Assembly (NCBI GenBank): GCA_947627655.1
Contig: CANQWW010000005.1
Location: 1 to 44,747 of the forward strand
Length of the DNA: 44,747 nt
DNA from: an uncultured Acinetobacter sp.
GTDB lineage: Bacteria; Pseudomonadota; Gammaproteobacteria; Pseudomonadales; Moraxellaceae
Direction: 5' to 3'
The position numbers and the translations under genes are program-made. Numbering within the stretch: position 1 is the first letter of the stretch; each line of letters begins with the position of its first letter. The notes beneath the pieces are model-generated. The model did no database searches. It saw only the letters and a list, made by a program, of their open reading frames with translations, and was not told where the DNA came from. This document shows positions 1-8,582 of this stretch, one piece after another.

Positions 1-1950
1 TTTCCCATAGAGCAGCCCTAAGCCAATGGCTAAAATTGCCAAAGCGCTCAACAGCAGCCACTGTGCTTGTATACGGTGCTGCCCGAATAAACTGGATAAC
101 TGACTCACGGGCTGCAGTAACTGTATATTGTCTGAAGTCAGCTGTGCCAGCGCCTGAATATCCTGGACATTTTGCAGCATCACCAGACGCTCGGTTGGAC
201 TGATCTGCAAAAAGGCAAGTGGATGCTCATGGAACTGTTCGACCCTCAGCAAGGGCTGATCTGTTAATTGTTGCTGCCAGCGCAGTACGTCCTGAACATC
301 CAGTTGCATGGCGTCTGCATACGCCAGCAGATCCTGCTGTGGAATCTGCTGCAACAGCCGGATATTCTGCTGCTGGACTGAAGTCGGCGGCAGCCATTGT
401 CCCAGCGCCTGAAATGCTTCCAGCTTGCCCTGATTCTGTAACTGGTTTAACTGGGTTAAAAGCCTGGCTTCCTGCTGTTCCAGCTCTGTAGGTGTATTGC
501 CACGTACCAGAAAATATTCACTGCCCTGCTGCTGCATAAAGCGTTCACGTACATACTGATCTTCCTGTTTTAAGCTTTGATCCATGCTTTGCAAATTGCG
601 GATGTCATCATTACTTTTCAGGAACAACAGGCTGCTGCCCGTTATGCCTAAAATTATGGCAATTAGTGCATAACGCAAAGAATGGCGGGCCTGAATCCAA
701 CTACGGGCTGTGCCAATCAATGCAAGAGTTCGAATCGCAGGTTCAGCATTCAGCGCCGGTAAACGCGGCAACAACAAGATACTGGTGATCCAAGCCGCAG
801 CCAGACCCACCATAGAGAATACCGCAATCTGCTTAAAGCCTGGAAAAGGGGTAAAGCTCAGTACGACATAGGCTAAAAGTGTCGTCATCAGCCCCACAAA
901 CAGGCTGGGCAATAAAGGCTTCAGCACCTCAAACCCGTCAATATGACGATGCTGCGATTGCATGGCCATAAAATAGAAAGAAAAGTCGACACAAACCCCG
1001 ATCAGGCTGGCACCAAAGACCAATGTCATCAGGTGAATTTCACCAAATAAGGCATAGGTCGCGGCAAAAGCCACCAGACAGCCGGTTCCGACAGCGATCA
1101 TTTCGGTCAGCATCGGACGGATGGAGCGAAAACCAAACCAGACCAGCAATAAAATCCCCAGTGTTGATCCCACACCAATAGTGGAGATTTCTTCTTTGGC
1201 CGACGTGGTGCCAAACTGGGCAAATAGCAAGGTTCCGGTCCAGTGCGGCTGAACCTGAAATGACTTTAACTGTGCATTCATCTGTTTAATAAAGGCAGCT
1301 GTCTGCTCTTGATAGGCAATGCTATAAGGACTGTGCTTTAGCTGTAGTACTACCAGCCGTGAAATACCTTGCTCATCCCGTTTGGTGGCAAAGCCCTGTT
1401 CCAGGCTAATATCCGCACTGCCCTGTAACGCACTCAACTGCATAGCATAGCGTGGGAATAGCATGAGCGGATCACTTTGCAGCATCTGCGCAGTGACCGG
1501 CATACCCGGACTCATCAATTGCAGCATGCCTTGTTCAGTCAGTGACTGATAGTCCTGCTGTTGCAGTAATTCCCGATCTTGGGCAGCGAGTAAGCCAGCC
1601 CGATGCTGGAACAAGATCTGGGCAAATGTCTGCGGATCAATCTGGGCCTGCAGCGGCTGGAACAGCTGACTTTGCTTGACTTGCGTGTTCAGTGCTTGAG
1701 TTGCCTGATCCAGCTGCTGATCATTTTGCGCATCCAGCACCACAAAGACTTTGTCATTTAACTGCTGGCTGACATAGTGCTGCGCACGCTCCAGATTTGC
1801 ATCCTGATGCACTTCAGGCAGCAAGGCAAAAATATTGGTTTGGATACGGATATCCTGGTGCAGCCAGGCCGTACCGAGTGCAATCGCGATGACACTCAGG
1901 ACCAGCAACCACAGTGCAGTAAGTTTATTTTGCCAGCTGGAAAAGCGCAT
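1..1950 (-). CDS. MMPL/RND-like exporter of the aryl polyene cluster (3' end outside window)
   Basis: The frame is open for 650 codons from ATG at 1950 to the window edge, so the C-terminal part (family length about 770) is missing. The N-terminus MRFSSWQNK is followed by a hydrophobic helix (residues about 10-28), then a large presumably periplasmic loop, a block of membrane helices around residues 255-400 and a second half. That second half begins with the SNDDIRNLQ-type stretch near residue 455, as in the COG4258 predicted-exporter family. Such exporters accompany APE and xanthomonadin clusters and are thought to move the lipid-linked product across the inner membrane. The start lies 26 bases inside the LolA-like gene, so translation is probably coupled. 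The family call is firm; the substrate is inferred from context. Confidence 0.85.
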   Translation of the reverse strand, partial: MRFSSWQNKLTALWLLVLSVIAIALGTAWLHQDIRIQTNIFALLPEVHQDANLERAQHYVSQQLNDKVFVVLDAQNDQQLDQATQALNTQVKQSQLFQPLQAQIDPQTFAQILFQHRAGLLAAQDRELLQQQDYQSLTEQGMLQLMSPGMPVTAQMLQSDPLMLFPRYAMQLSALQGSADISLEQGFATKRDEQGISRLVVLQLKHSPYSIAYQEQTAAFIKQMNAQLKSFQVQPHWTGTLLFAQFGTTSAKEEISTIGVGSTLGILLLVWFGFRSIRPMLTEMIAVGTGCLVAFAATYALFGEIHLMTLVFGASLIGVCVDFSFYFMAMQSQHRHIDGFEVLKPLLPSLFVGLMTTLLAYVVLSFTPFPGFKQIAVFSMVGLAAAWITSILLLPRLPALNAEPAIRTLALIGTARSWIQARHSLRYALIAIILGITGSSLLFLKSNDDIRNLQSMDQSLKQEDQYVRERFMQQQGSEYFLVRGNTPTELEQQEARLLTQLNQLQNQGKLEAFQALGQWLPPTSVQQQNIRLLQQIPQQDLLAYADAMQLDVQDVLRWQQQLTDQPLLRVEQFHEHPLAFLQISPTERLVMLQNVQDIQALAQLTSDNIQLLQPVSQLSSLFGQHRIQAQWLLLSALAILAIGLGLLYGK

Positions 1951-2569
1951 ATTCTGCTGCCGTCAGGTTTTGTGGCTGAGCCGTTTGCTGATTAAAACGA
2001 ATGGTGGTGCTGTTACTTGCCTGTTCATGAATCACGATCTGGTCCACATAGCGCTGCCCTTGGGCATCGACCTGCACAAATAGCTTTTTAAACAGGCCAC
2101 TTTTCGGCTTGAGCGTCACATTCCACTCTGCCGGTGTATAACGTGCCGAGGCGACGCTAAAGTTTTTCGCCAAGGCAGCTTCATTACCCGCCATCAGCTG
2201 TAAGAACATGGTCGCCACTGCACCATACGGTGTTTTGTCGATTTCAATCTGACTTGAAGTACGCTGGGTTTTCTGTAGCAGTTTTTTCTGGGTCACCACC
2301 AGATCAGCTTGGACCGGACTCTGAATCCGCCAGAGTACGCCCTGGTTTTTATAGAATAATACTGTGCCTTTCGACACATAGGTCTTATTCAGGGAAGCCA
2401 GTTTCTTGTGCTGCTCAAAATTGGCCCGTACGACTGGGGTAGCCGATAACTGGCTAAAAATTTGCTGCAATTGGGTGGTTTGCGCAGATGCGACTGGCAT
2501 GCTCAGACTCAAGCTGGCAACAGCACAGCTCACAATCACGGCATATTTAATCTGTTGTAAAAATTTCAT
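1925..2569 (-). CDS. LolA-like outer membrane lipoprotein carrier family protein (APE cluster)
   Basis: This 214-residue protein starts at MKFLQQIK. That start forms an ATGA overlap with the thioesterase stop and is preferred to an upstream alternative at 2596. Residues 1-30 form a signal peptide ending in an AxA-type site (PVASA/Q), so the mature protein is periplasmic. The rest has the LolA/DUF-type beta-sheet pattern, with an early FEQHKKL segment, GTVLFYKNQGVLWRI and DQIVIHEQ...TTIRFNQQ near the end. LolA-like proteins are a standard part of APE operons and probably shuttle the lipidated pigment across the periplasm together with the adjacent MMPL exporter. It is not the housekeeping LolA, because it sits inside the pigment operon. 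Function is by family and context. Confidence 0.82.
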   Translation of the reverse strand: MKFLQQIKYAVIVSCAVASLSLSMPVASAQTTQLQQIFSQLSATPVVRANFEQHKKLASLNKTYVSKGTVLFYKNQGVLWRIQSPVQADLVVTQKKLLQKTQRTSSQIEIDKTPYGAVATMFLQLMAGNEAALAKNFSVASARYTPAEWNVTLKPKSGLFKKLFVQVDAQGQRYVDQIVIHEQASNSTTIRFNQQTAQPQNLTAAEYALFQLAK

Positions 2570-2991
2570 TGGGCATTGGCCTGAAATGCTGACCACGCAT
2601 GCAGGCGGTCAAATAAAACTTGAGGAGACTGGAAACACATTTCCCGGGTCTGCATGTCAACCGCCACCTGAGTGGTATAGCCCTTGGTCAGCCGTTTACC
2701 GCTGGTGGCATCGAAAATCTGATATTCAATTTTCAGACGATTTTCCCATTCTTTCAGAATCGCCCGAACCCGGATTTTCTGCTCAAACAAAATACCATGT
2801 GCATAGCGCACGTGGCTTTCAATCACGGGCCAGGCATAACCCGAGTCACGCATCTGGTTATAGTTGTACTGAAACTGCTCCAGCAACTTGCAGCGGGCAA
2901 TTTCAAAATATTTCAGATAATGTCCATGCCACACCACATTCATGGTATCGACATCATGAAAAGGCACGTCTATGATCACATCGGCATGCAT
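2566..2991 (-). CDS. 4HBT-type hotdog thioesterase (APE cluster)
   Basis: This 141-residue protein starts at MHADVIIDVPFHD, where AGGA lies seven bases before the ATG; a longer frame to 3048 would run into the preceding remnant. The N-terminal pattern (HDVDTMNVVWHGHYLKYFE) matches the 4-hydroxybenzoyl-CoA thioesterase family, in which the Asp after H is the usual catalytic residue and H.GHY.KYFE is conserved. It should hydrolyse an aryl or polyenoyl thioester on CoA or ACP, acting in the cytoplasm. It overlaps the downstream LolA-like gene by four bases and lies 16 bases after the ammonia-lyase remnant. A thioesterase at this position is typical of APE operons. Confidence 0.82.
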   Translation of the reverse strand: MHADVIIDVPFHDVDTMNVVWHGHYLKYFEIARCKLLEQFQYNYNQMRDSGYAWPVIESHVRYAHGILFEQKIRVRAILKEWENRLKIEYQIFDATSGKRLTKGYTTQVAVDMQTREMCFQSPQVLFDRLHAWSAFQANAQ

Positions 2992-3007
2992 GACAAATTT
3001 CCTGTAT

Positions 3008-3322
3008 TCAAGAGAGAATGGTGCTGCTGAACAGCGCCAGCGTGTCAAAACGATTCACCCGCGACTGCAGTGCCTGCTGTAACGGGCGCTCATCTTGTCC
3101 CGATATCATTAACGGGCTGCAGAAGCCATTGTTGGTATAAGGAATGACTGGAATGATATTTTCATGCAACCTCCAGACCGGCCATTCCAGCAAGACACGG
3201 GATGCCCCGGAATACTCCCGGGTCAGTGCAGTAGCCGAACTGGGTAATGCCACTGGTTTTTGCTGCCGTGCAAGCATGATCACATCTTCGATGGTCAATG
3301 CAGGTTTACCAATGCTTAACAC
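3008..3322 (-). pseudogene. Remnant of an aromatic amino acid ammonia-lyase (HAL/PAL/TAL-like), about 104 codons left
   Basis: A GTG start at 3322 with AAGGGG seven bases upstream opens a 104-codon frame that overlaps the preceding acyltransferase by seven bases. The N-terminus (KPALTIEDVIMLARQQKPVAL) is that of histidine/aromatic ammonia-lyases, and IPVIPYTNNGF matches the YGVNTGFG region bearing the active-site Tyr. The family is about 500 residues long and needs the Ala-Ser-Gly triad that forms the MIO cofactor. Neither the triad nor the rest of the enzyme is present before the TGA at 3008, and the thioesterase starts 16 bases later. The last 30 codons could be lyase C-terminus joined by an internal deletion; I cannot decide. 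The position matches that of the lyase gene in Vibrio-type APE clusters. Confidence 0.72.
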
Positions 3323-4257
3323 CCACCGTCCCCTTGCTGCCAGAACTGATAAAAATTGAACCACTGATATGGCGCACGTATACAATGTTGTTCCAATAAA
3401 GCCACATAATTCGCGGTGACCTGCTGCATGGAATGTAGTCGGGTTTTACGCGGGAAATTCAGCTGCTCGGCAATGGCATGAATATGCACTTCAACGTTCT
3501 GCTGCATGCGATAGCAGAATACAGCCAGAACGGGGGCCTTGAGCAGACTGGCCAGAATCCATGCGCCTTGTGGCCAGTCTGCTGCTTGGCCTAAGAAATC
3601 GACACGTTGTACCCGGTCTGACTGCACCGGCACCCGGTCAGCGGCAACAATAATCCATTCCCCCTGGTCCAGTTTCTCTTGAAGAATTAACGCGGTTTCC
3701 ACGCCCAATTCATCCACCGAAATCAGGTTGACGTCTGCATGTTGATTCAGCTTTTTCAAAAACTGATTAAATTGGGTGGCATGCTTCTGATAGACCAGCA
3801 CATTAATCGGTTGCGGGTGTTCAGATTTAATCGCGCGTAGCAATTCAATATTGCCAAAATGCGACACTACAATCACCGTGCCTTTCTGATACTGCTGGCG
3901 AAAGTGTTCATGACCATGCAGCTGCAATTGCTGTTCAGGAATAGCGCCCAGCCAGCCTTCAATCTTGTCCAGAATACATTCGCCAAACTGCATCAGATGC
4001 ATATAGGTCTGCGGCAGTCCAGGCAGCTGTGGAAAAGGCGACAGATTTCCAGCAAAACGGTGCAATTTTTGCAGATATTGCAGTGATGCCTGACGTGCGG
4101 TTCTGGAAAATAGCCAGTACCACATAATCACAAAATACAGCACCATCCGGCACAACCATCTGCCGCCCAGGCGATAGAAGCCGAGCATCAGCATCAATGG
4201 CAATATGCCACCGCGCTCACGGATGCGATCCCATTTTTTAGCCGGAACATCTGCCAC
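3316..4257 (-). CDS. LpxL/HtrB-like lysophospholipid acyltransferase family protein (APE cluster)
   Basis: This 313-residue protein starts at GTG 4257, four bases after the glycosyltransferase stop, with AAAGG upstream. A membrane helix lies near residues 38-52 (LCRMVLYFVIMWYWLF). The block VVSHFGNIELLRA carries the HX4E-type catalytic motif of the LPLAT superfamily (COG4261), and WIIVAADRVPVQ plus WPQGAWILASLLKAPVLAVF follow as acceptor and donor-site blocks. In APE clusters such enzymes are thought to attach the polyene acid to a glycerolipid-like or sugar anchor at the inner membrane. The 3' end overlaps the ammonia-lyase remnant. The acyl acceptor cannot be read from sequence. Confidence 0.82.
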   Translation of the reverse strand: MADVPAKKWDRIRERGGILPLMLMLGFYRLGGRWLCRMVLYFVIMWYWLFSRTARQASLQYLQKLHRFAGNLSPFPQLPGLPQTYMHLMQFGECILDKIEGWLGAIPEQQLQLHGHEHFRQQYQKGTVIVVSHFGNIELLRAIKSEHPQPINVLVYQKHATQFNQFLKKLNQHADVNLISVDELGVETALILQEKLDQGEWIIVAADRVPVQSDRVQRVDFLGQAADWPQGAWILASLLKAPVLAVFCYRMQQNVEVHIHAIAEQLNFPRKTRLHSMQQVTANYVALLEQHCIRAPYQWFNFYQFWQQGDGGC

Positions 4258-4261
4258 GCGA

Positions 4262-4996
4262 TTAACCTTTGACCTTGTGATAAATCAGTTTGGGCAGGCG
4301 GATTAACATACCGGCAAACAGGCGCGAATGCGCTTTGCTCAGGCCCAGATTGTCACGCCAGACATTGAAATGCGAGATGCCATTTTCAGGATAAACTACC
4401 CGTGTCGGTACATTGACAAAAGACACGTTTTCCCATTTCAGACGCACCAGTATTTCACTATCAAAGCCCATACGCGGCTGGAACTTGGCGGTTTTCAGAA
4501 TGTGGACTGTACTGGCCAGGGGATAAACCCGGAAGCCACACATACTGTCTTTAATCTCTAGCGACAGGCTGTTAATCCAGACCCAGATATGGGTGGCATA
4601 ACGGCCATATAAACGCTTTTTGGGCACAGAGGCATCAAATATCGGTTGTCCAATCACCATCGCTTGTGGATGTTGTTGTGATGCCTCCAGAAAGTGGGGG
4701 ATGTCCTGCCAGTCATGCTGACCATCGGCGTCCAGCTGCAGTGCATGGCTAAAACCGTTTTTTTCGGCATGTAGCAGTCCGGTGATGACCGCCTGCCCCT
4801 TCCCCTGATTCACTTCATGTTCCACCAGATCTACCTGGGCATACTCAGCAGCGATCTGACGTAATAAGGCCGTACATTCCTGATCGCTGCCATCATTGAC
4901 CATGATAATCGGCAGTTGAAAGGTATGCAGATGCTGAACCAGCGCTTGCAGATAGTGCGGATGGTTATAGACCGGGATGATAAAACATTGCTTCAT
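4262..4996 (-). CDS. Family 2 glycosyltransferase (APE cluster)
   Basis: This 244-residue GT-A fold enzyme begins MKQCFIIPVYNH. The nucleotide-binding segment IIMVNDGSDQ lies near residue 35, and the metal-binding LDADGQHD (DXD-type) near residue 90, as in dolichyl-phosphate mannosyltransferase-like GT2 proteins. MCGFRVYPL near residue 150 fits the acceptor-side block of this group. No C-terminal membrane helices are evident, so it is probably peripheral on the cytoplasmic face. It overlaps the ligase gene by four bases (ATGA). In APE biosynthesis it probably adds a sugar to the aryl head or lipid anchor; the donor is unknown. Confidence 0.85.
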   Translation of the reverse strand: MKQCFIIPVYNHPHYLQALVQHLHTFQLPIIMVNDGSDQECTALLRQIAAEYAQVDLVEHEVNQGKGQAVITGLLHAEKNGFSHALQLDADGQHDWQDIPHFLEASQQHPQAMVIGQPIFDASVPKKRLYGRYATHIWVWINSLSLEIKDSMCGFRVYPLASTVHILKTAKFQPRMGFDSEILVRLKWENVSFVNVPTRVVYPENGISHFNVWRDNLGLSKAHSRLFAGMLIRLPKLIYHKVKG

Positions 4997-6687
4997 CTGT
5001 TTATGCTATGACCTGAGTTTTCTGGTTGTTCCAGCGCAAAAAGTAAACGTCCGGATGCCAAAGTTTTATCGCCTTGCTGCAATTCAAAACTGACTTTATG
5101 CGCATTACGCTTTAAAGTCAGACGAACAGTCATATAGGGGCGAATGAGATCCTGAAATTTTAACTGTTCAAAGCCATTACACCAGTGCAAATCTGCCCAA
5201 TTTTCTCTGGCAAAATGCTGAATAAAACCAATCTGCCCCACCCCCGGATAAATAGGATGACCCGGGAAATGGCCTTTGAAGCACTCCAGTTCTGGCGTAA
5301 ATTCAAGCTGATAGGCAATTTGCTCGGCACTGACCTGATGTAGCAGTACTACTGGCAACTGCAATGGTGAAAATAGCGATTTTAAATAATGTTGATTCAG
5401 TTTGGACTGCGCATTTTGTGGCATTTGGGTCAGAAAGCGCCACTGGCGTGGAATCGCCATGCTCTCCAGTTTGTTTGCCAGCTGGGCTTTTAACTGCGCG
5501 ACATATTTCGCCTTCCCGACCTTGATCAGTTCTGCACGCGCAGCTTCGCTCAGCACCACGACTGCGGCAAGCATCTGGCGATGTTCTTTGGCATAGACCA
5601 GTACATGGCTGTGCTGCACACCGTCCACGCTCAACAGACTTTGCTCAATCGCATCCAGGCTTAAACGCTTTTCTTCCAGCTTGATAATCCGGTCCAGACG
5701 CCCGAGTAAAGTAAAGGATGATTTCGGATTCTGGGACTCGGTTAATTCGACTTTATCACCCGTCATAATCCAGTCCTCGGTATAGGCATGGTTGGCACGA
5801 ACCATCAGTTCATGCTGTTGCCCTGTAGCAATTTCAACATTGGCAAAAGGTGTCCAGAAAGCATCATCGGCCTGGCGATGGGCAATCCCCCCGGTTTCCG
5901 AACTGCCAAACACTTCCGTAATGGGACGGCTCAGATAAGGACGTACGCCTCCATCCAGTTTCCCGCCAGATGAATAGACCATCAGACAGTCTTGCAGCAA
6001 CACGTCATTGGTCCAGCGTTTTAATAGGGCCGGACTGGAAATCACATAATTGGGGTGCTGGAATCCAGCAATTTTTTGCTGAAGATCAACTACATGTTCA
6101 GGAAAAGCCAGCTGCTGGGCGTAAAAACTGCGACCACTTGCCAAAGGCCAGAGCAATTTAAATAACAAGCCGTAGATATGCTGATGACTGACAGTCGCAA
6201 TGGCGATTGCAGTAGCTGGCAGGCTAAAACTAGCCTCCAGCCCGGCCACTTCATTCAATAATTGCTGCAAGGTCCGCGGGATTTTCTTGGGTTGACCAGT
6301 CGAACCGGAGGTATAAAAATAGACCTGAGCCTGTTTTAAAAATGCCTCGTCCAGATTTAACTGAATGGCATCAGGGTCATGCTGTAAATCCAGGCGTTTT
6401 AAAAAATAAATCTGTTCAGCTGCCAGTTGCCGTTCCAGCTCACTGACCCGGTGCGGAGGCAATACGACTTGCTTACCAGCTTGCAATGCCGCGAAAAGGA
6501 GCACCAGGAACTCATAACTGTCCTGTTCCCAGAGTGCCCAGACGGGTGCGCTTAACGGCTGAATCTGTGCCGCCTGCTGTTTTACATCCTGCCAGAACGC
6601 CTGAAAAGAAACCGAGGTCAGATCAGCGTTTACACAAAGCAAGTGTGTTGAATTGATATGGTGCTTAAAATGACAAGACATACGCAT
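4993..6687 (-). CDS. Acyl-CoA/ACP synthetase (AMP-ligase) fused to ApeI-like dehydratase
   Basis: This 564-residue two-domain protein has an adenylate-forming ligase at residues about 20-440 with the phosphate loop YFYTSGSTGQPKK (A3), EVFGSSETGG (A5) and TGDKV...LLGRLDRIIKLEEKR (A7/A8). Its C-lobe catalytic Lys lies in NAQSKLNQ. Residues about 450-564 form a FabA/FabZ-like hotdog with FKGHFPGHPIYPGV, the catalytic-His block of ApeI dehydratases. The fusion can activate an aryl starter acid and dehydrate 3-hydroxyacyl-ACP intermediates of the polyene chain. It follows the membrane-protein gene after 20 bases. In several other APE clusters the two activities are separate genes; I treat this fusion as family-typical. 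Confidence 0.88.
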   Translation of the reverse strand: MRMSCHFKHHINSTHLLCVNADLTSVSFQAFWQDVKQQAAQIQPLSAPVWALWEQDSYEFLVLLFAALQAGKQVVLPPHRVSELERQLAAEQIYFLKRLDLQHDPDAIQLNLDEAFLKQAQVYFYTSGSTGQPKKIPRTLQQLLNEVAGLEASFSLPATAIAIATVSHQHIYGLLFKLLWPLASGRSFYAQQLAFPEHVVDLQQKIAGFQHPNYVISSPALLKRWTNDVLLQDCLMVYSSGGKLDGGVRPYLSRPITEVFGSSETGGIAHRQADDAFWTPFANVEIATGQQHELMVRANHAYTEDWIMTGDKVELTESQNPKSSFTLLGRLDRIIKLEEKRLSLDAIEQSLLSVDGVQHSHVLVYAKEHRQMLAAVVVLSEAARAELIKVGKAKYVAQLKAQLANKLESMAIPRQWRFLTQMPQNAQSKLNQHYLKSLFSPLQLPVVLLHQVSAEQIAYQLEFTPELECFKGHFPGHPIYPGVGQIGFIQHFARENWADLHWCNGFEQLKFQDLIRPYMTVRLTLKRNAHKVSFELQQGDKTLASGRLLFALEQPENSGHSINR

Positions 6688-6707
6688 TCGCTAATAATTC
6701 TATAGTG

Positions 6708-7262
6708 CTATATTTGCTGCTGATGCAGACGTTGCTGCCGCTTGCGCAAGATATATTCCCCAAGTAACAGACATCCCATGAGTACATAGGAAATAAAACC
6801 GTTGTAGATCACCCAGATCCGTATCTGTGCCCAGTACACGGTATAGAGGGCAATGGCGGCATTTAAAATAAAAAATCCACACCAGACCATAGTCACCTTG
6901 CGTGTCCAGGCTACGCCTTCAGCAGGTAAATCCGGCTCTGCCAGGCGGGCAAAACGCTCAATCATCGATGGTGGTCGCAACAGTGTACTGGCAAAAATCA
7001 CACATGAGCCTATGCTCATCAAAACCGGATAGAGCTTTAACCAGTGCTGATCTTTTGAAATCAGACTGAGGCCACCACATAAAATTGCCAAGCCAGTCAA
7101 CGGCCAGAGCAAAGTATTGCCTTTGCTGAGCAGTCGCAGTAGCCCCAAAACCATCAGCAATACACTGACCCAGACGAAATATCCCTGTGCCAGTCCATAC
7201 CCCACTAAAAAGGGATAGAGCACCAAAGCGGTCAGCACTCCCCCTCTTAGCAGATGCTTCAT
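6708..7262 (-). CDS. COG4648-type inner membrane protein of the APE cluster
   Basis: This 184-residue polytopic protein has about five hydrophobic segments: residues 8-25, 28-43, 52-66, 78-92 and 124-172 (the last region holds two). Basic ends (MKHLLRGG and LRKRQQRLHQQQ) suggest cytoplasmic termini. It resembles the uncharacterised COG4648 membrane proteins found beside the acyl carrier proteins of APE operons, which may scaffold synthesis at the membrane. Its start forms an ATGA overlap with the ACP stop at 7259. No catalytic motif is visible. Confidence 0.72.
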   Translation of the reverse strand: MKHLLRGGVLTALVLYPFLVGYGLAQGYFVWVSVLLMVLGLLRLLSKGNTLLWPLTGLAILCGGLSLISKDQHWLKLYPVLMSIGSCVIFASTLLRPPSMIERFARLAEPDLPAEGVAWTRKVTMVWCGFFILNAAIALYTVYWAQIRIWVIYNGFISYVLMGCLLLGEYILRKRQQRLHQQQI

Positions 7263-7507
7263 GCAGCCGACATATTCTGGATCACCGTCACCACATCCTG
7301 AACCGTACGGACATTTTTAAAGTCCTCCGGGTTGACCTGCTTACCGGTCAGCTCTTTGATTTTCACCACCAGGTCAATGGCATCGATGCTGTCGACGTCC
7401 AGGTCTGTCATCAGGTTAGCGTCCAACTGCACACTTTCAGGTTCGATTTCAAAAAGCTCTTCCATCCACTCGCGCAGTTTTTCGAGTACTTGTTCTTGAG
7501 TAAGCAT
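7259..7507 (-). CDS. Acyl carrier protein 2 of the APE cluster
   Basis: This is an 82-residue acidic helical protein. The phosphopantetheine attachment site is the Ser in DVDSIDAID near residue 45, followed by helix III (VNPEDFKNVRTVQDVVTVI). It should carry aryl or polyenoyl thioesters during chain elongation after 4'-phosphopantetheinylation. It lies nine bases after the first ACP gene and overlaps the membrane-protein gene by four. Paired ACPs are a hallmark of APE clusters, which use a type II system separate from fatty acid synthesis. Confidence 0.9.
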   Translation of the reverse strand: MLTQEQVLEKLREWMEELFEIEPESVQLDANLMTDLDVDSIDAIDLVVKIKELTGKQVNPEDFKNVRTVQDVVTVIQNMSAA

Positions 7508-7516
7508 TACAACCTC

Positions 7517-7777
7517 TTATGCTGTTTGTTGTGCTTCTACCAAAGCCACCAGGCTTTGAATAGATTGAAAATGTTGTTTGGTCTCAGCAGATTCTGCATT
7601 CAAGTGAATGTTATAACGTTTTTTTAACGCCAAACCGAGTTCCAGAGCATCAATGGAGTCGAGTCCCAGACCATCACCAAACAAAGGCGCTTCAGTTTCA
7701 ATATCATCTACGGTGATGTCTTCAAGCGCGAGAACATCAATAATCATTTGCTTTAATTGATCAGCAAGATTGCTCAT
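7517..7777 (-). CDS. Acyl carrier protein 1 of the APE cluster
   Basis: This 86-residue ACP has its phosphopantetheine Ser in GLDSIDALE near residue 41, preceded by the acidic turn EAPLFGDGL. It differs strongly from the second ACP, so the two probably serve different steps, for example starter loading and elongation (inference). Its start overlaps the acyltransferase 3' end by 17 bases, indicating translational coupling. Confidence 0.9.
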   Translation of the reverse strand: MSNLADQLKQMIIDVLALEDITVDDIETEAPLFGDGLGLDSIDALELGLALKKRYNIHLNAESAETKQHFQSIQSLVALVEAQQTA

Positions 7778-8582
7778 TTTTCGATAACTCTTGGTTAAAA
7801 AACTGCTGTAATTTTTGACTCAGATGACGGACATTTTTCTGATTCACAGCAACATCATCCATCAGTTCATCAATCGTTAAGGCATTCAGTACCCGAACCT
7901 TGATATGAAAAGGCCGCGACGGAATGTGATACCACTTTTCATTTTTGGTCAATGTGGAAGGTGTACAGCTAATCATCACTGGCCGAATGGGGACACGGGC
8001 ACGGAGCGCAATATTAGCAGCTCCACGCTGAAAGTCATTTAATTTCTGACCTTTGGCGGTGCGTGTCCCTTCCGGGAAAATCAGTAATGAAGCGGCCTGA
8101 TCCTGTCCAAGGCGTGTGACACAGTCCTGGATAAACTGTTCCGAGCCGGCATTCAGGATATAGCCTGCATTTTGTACCGGTCCTTTGGTAAACGGATTGG
8201 CCCACAATGCCTGCTTGACCACACAGTTGGCACGTTGCATCAACCCGATCAGTACCACCACATCAATCAAGGTCGGATGATTGGCAATCACCAGTTCCTG
8301 GTGACTATTTTCCAGTTTTTCCAGCCCCTCGACTTCATAGCTCATGATGCCGAGCGTGACCATCATTTCGGTAAAACCTTTAAAACTCTGCTTGATCAGC
8401 TGCTGGGTTTTCTGCTGACGCAACTCCGGGTCTGACTCAGTCAGTTTAATAATGGGTGCAAGTAAACTGCCAATTGCGATACCGCCTACCCCAAAACTGG
8501 CAAAGCTAAAGCCCGTTGCACCCACACGCCAGACATAGTTGGCTTTTTGTTTAATCTGCTGTAGTTTCAACATTTTTGCCAT
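7761..8582 (-). CDS. PlsC-type 1-acyl-glycerol-3-phosphate acyltransferase-like protein (APE cluster)
   Basis: This 273-residue LPLAT enzyme has the NHX4D catalytic motif as ANHPTLIDV near residue 100 and the substrate-binding FPEGTRT near residue 170, followed by a PIRPVMISC block. A glycine-rich hydrophobic stretch near residues 20-45 (FSFASFGVGGIAIGSLLAPII) probably anchors it to the inner membrane. It may build the lipid acceptor of the pigment or transfer the polyene acid to it. The start overlaps the ketosynthase-like gene by 16 bases; a second ATG at 8573 is possible. Confidence 0.85.
   Translation of the reverse strand: MAKMLKLQQIKQKANYVWRVGATGFSFASFGVGGIAIGSLLAPIIKLTESDPELRQQKTQQLIKQSFKGFTEMMVTLGIMSYEVEGLEKLENSHQELVIANHPTLIDVVVLIGLMQRANCVVKQALWANPFTKGPVQNAGYILNAGSEQFIQDCVTRLGQDQAASLLIFPEGTRTAKGQKLNDFQRGAANIALRARVPIRPVMISCTPSTLTKNEKWYHIPSRPFHIKVRVLNALTIDELMDDVAVNQKNVRHLSQKLQQFFNQELSKNEQSC

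Noticed and set aside
2406..2975. 189-codon plus-strand frame inside the LolA-like and thioesterase genes
   Set aside because: It is antisense to two well-supported genes of the pigment operon and has no domain.
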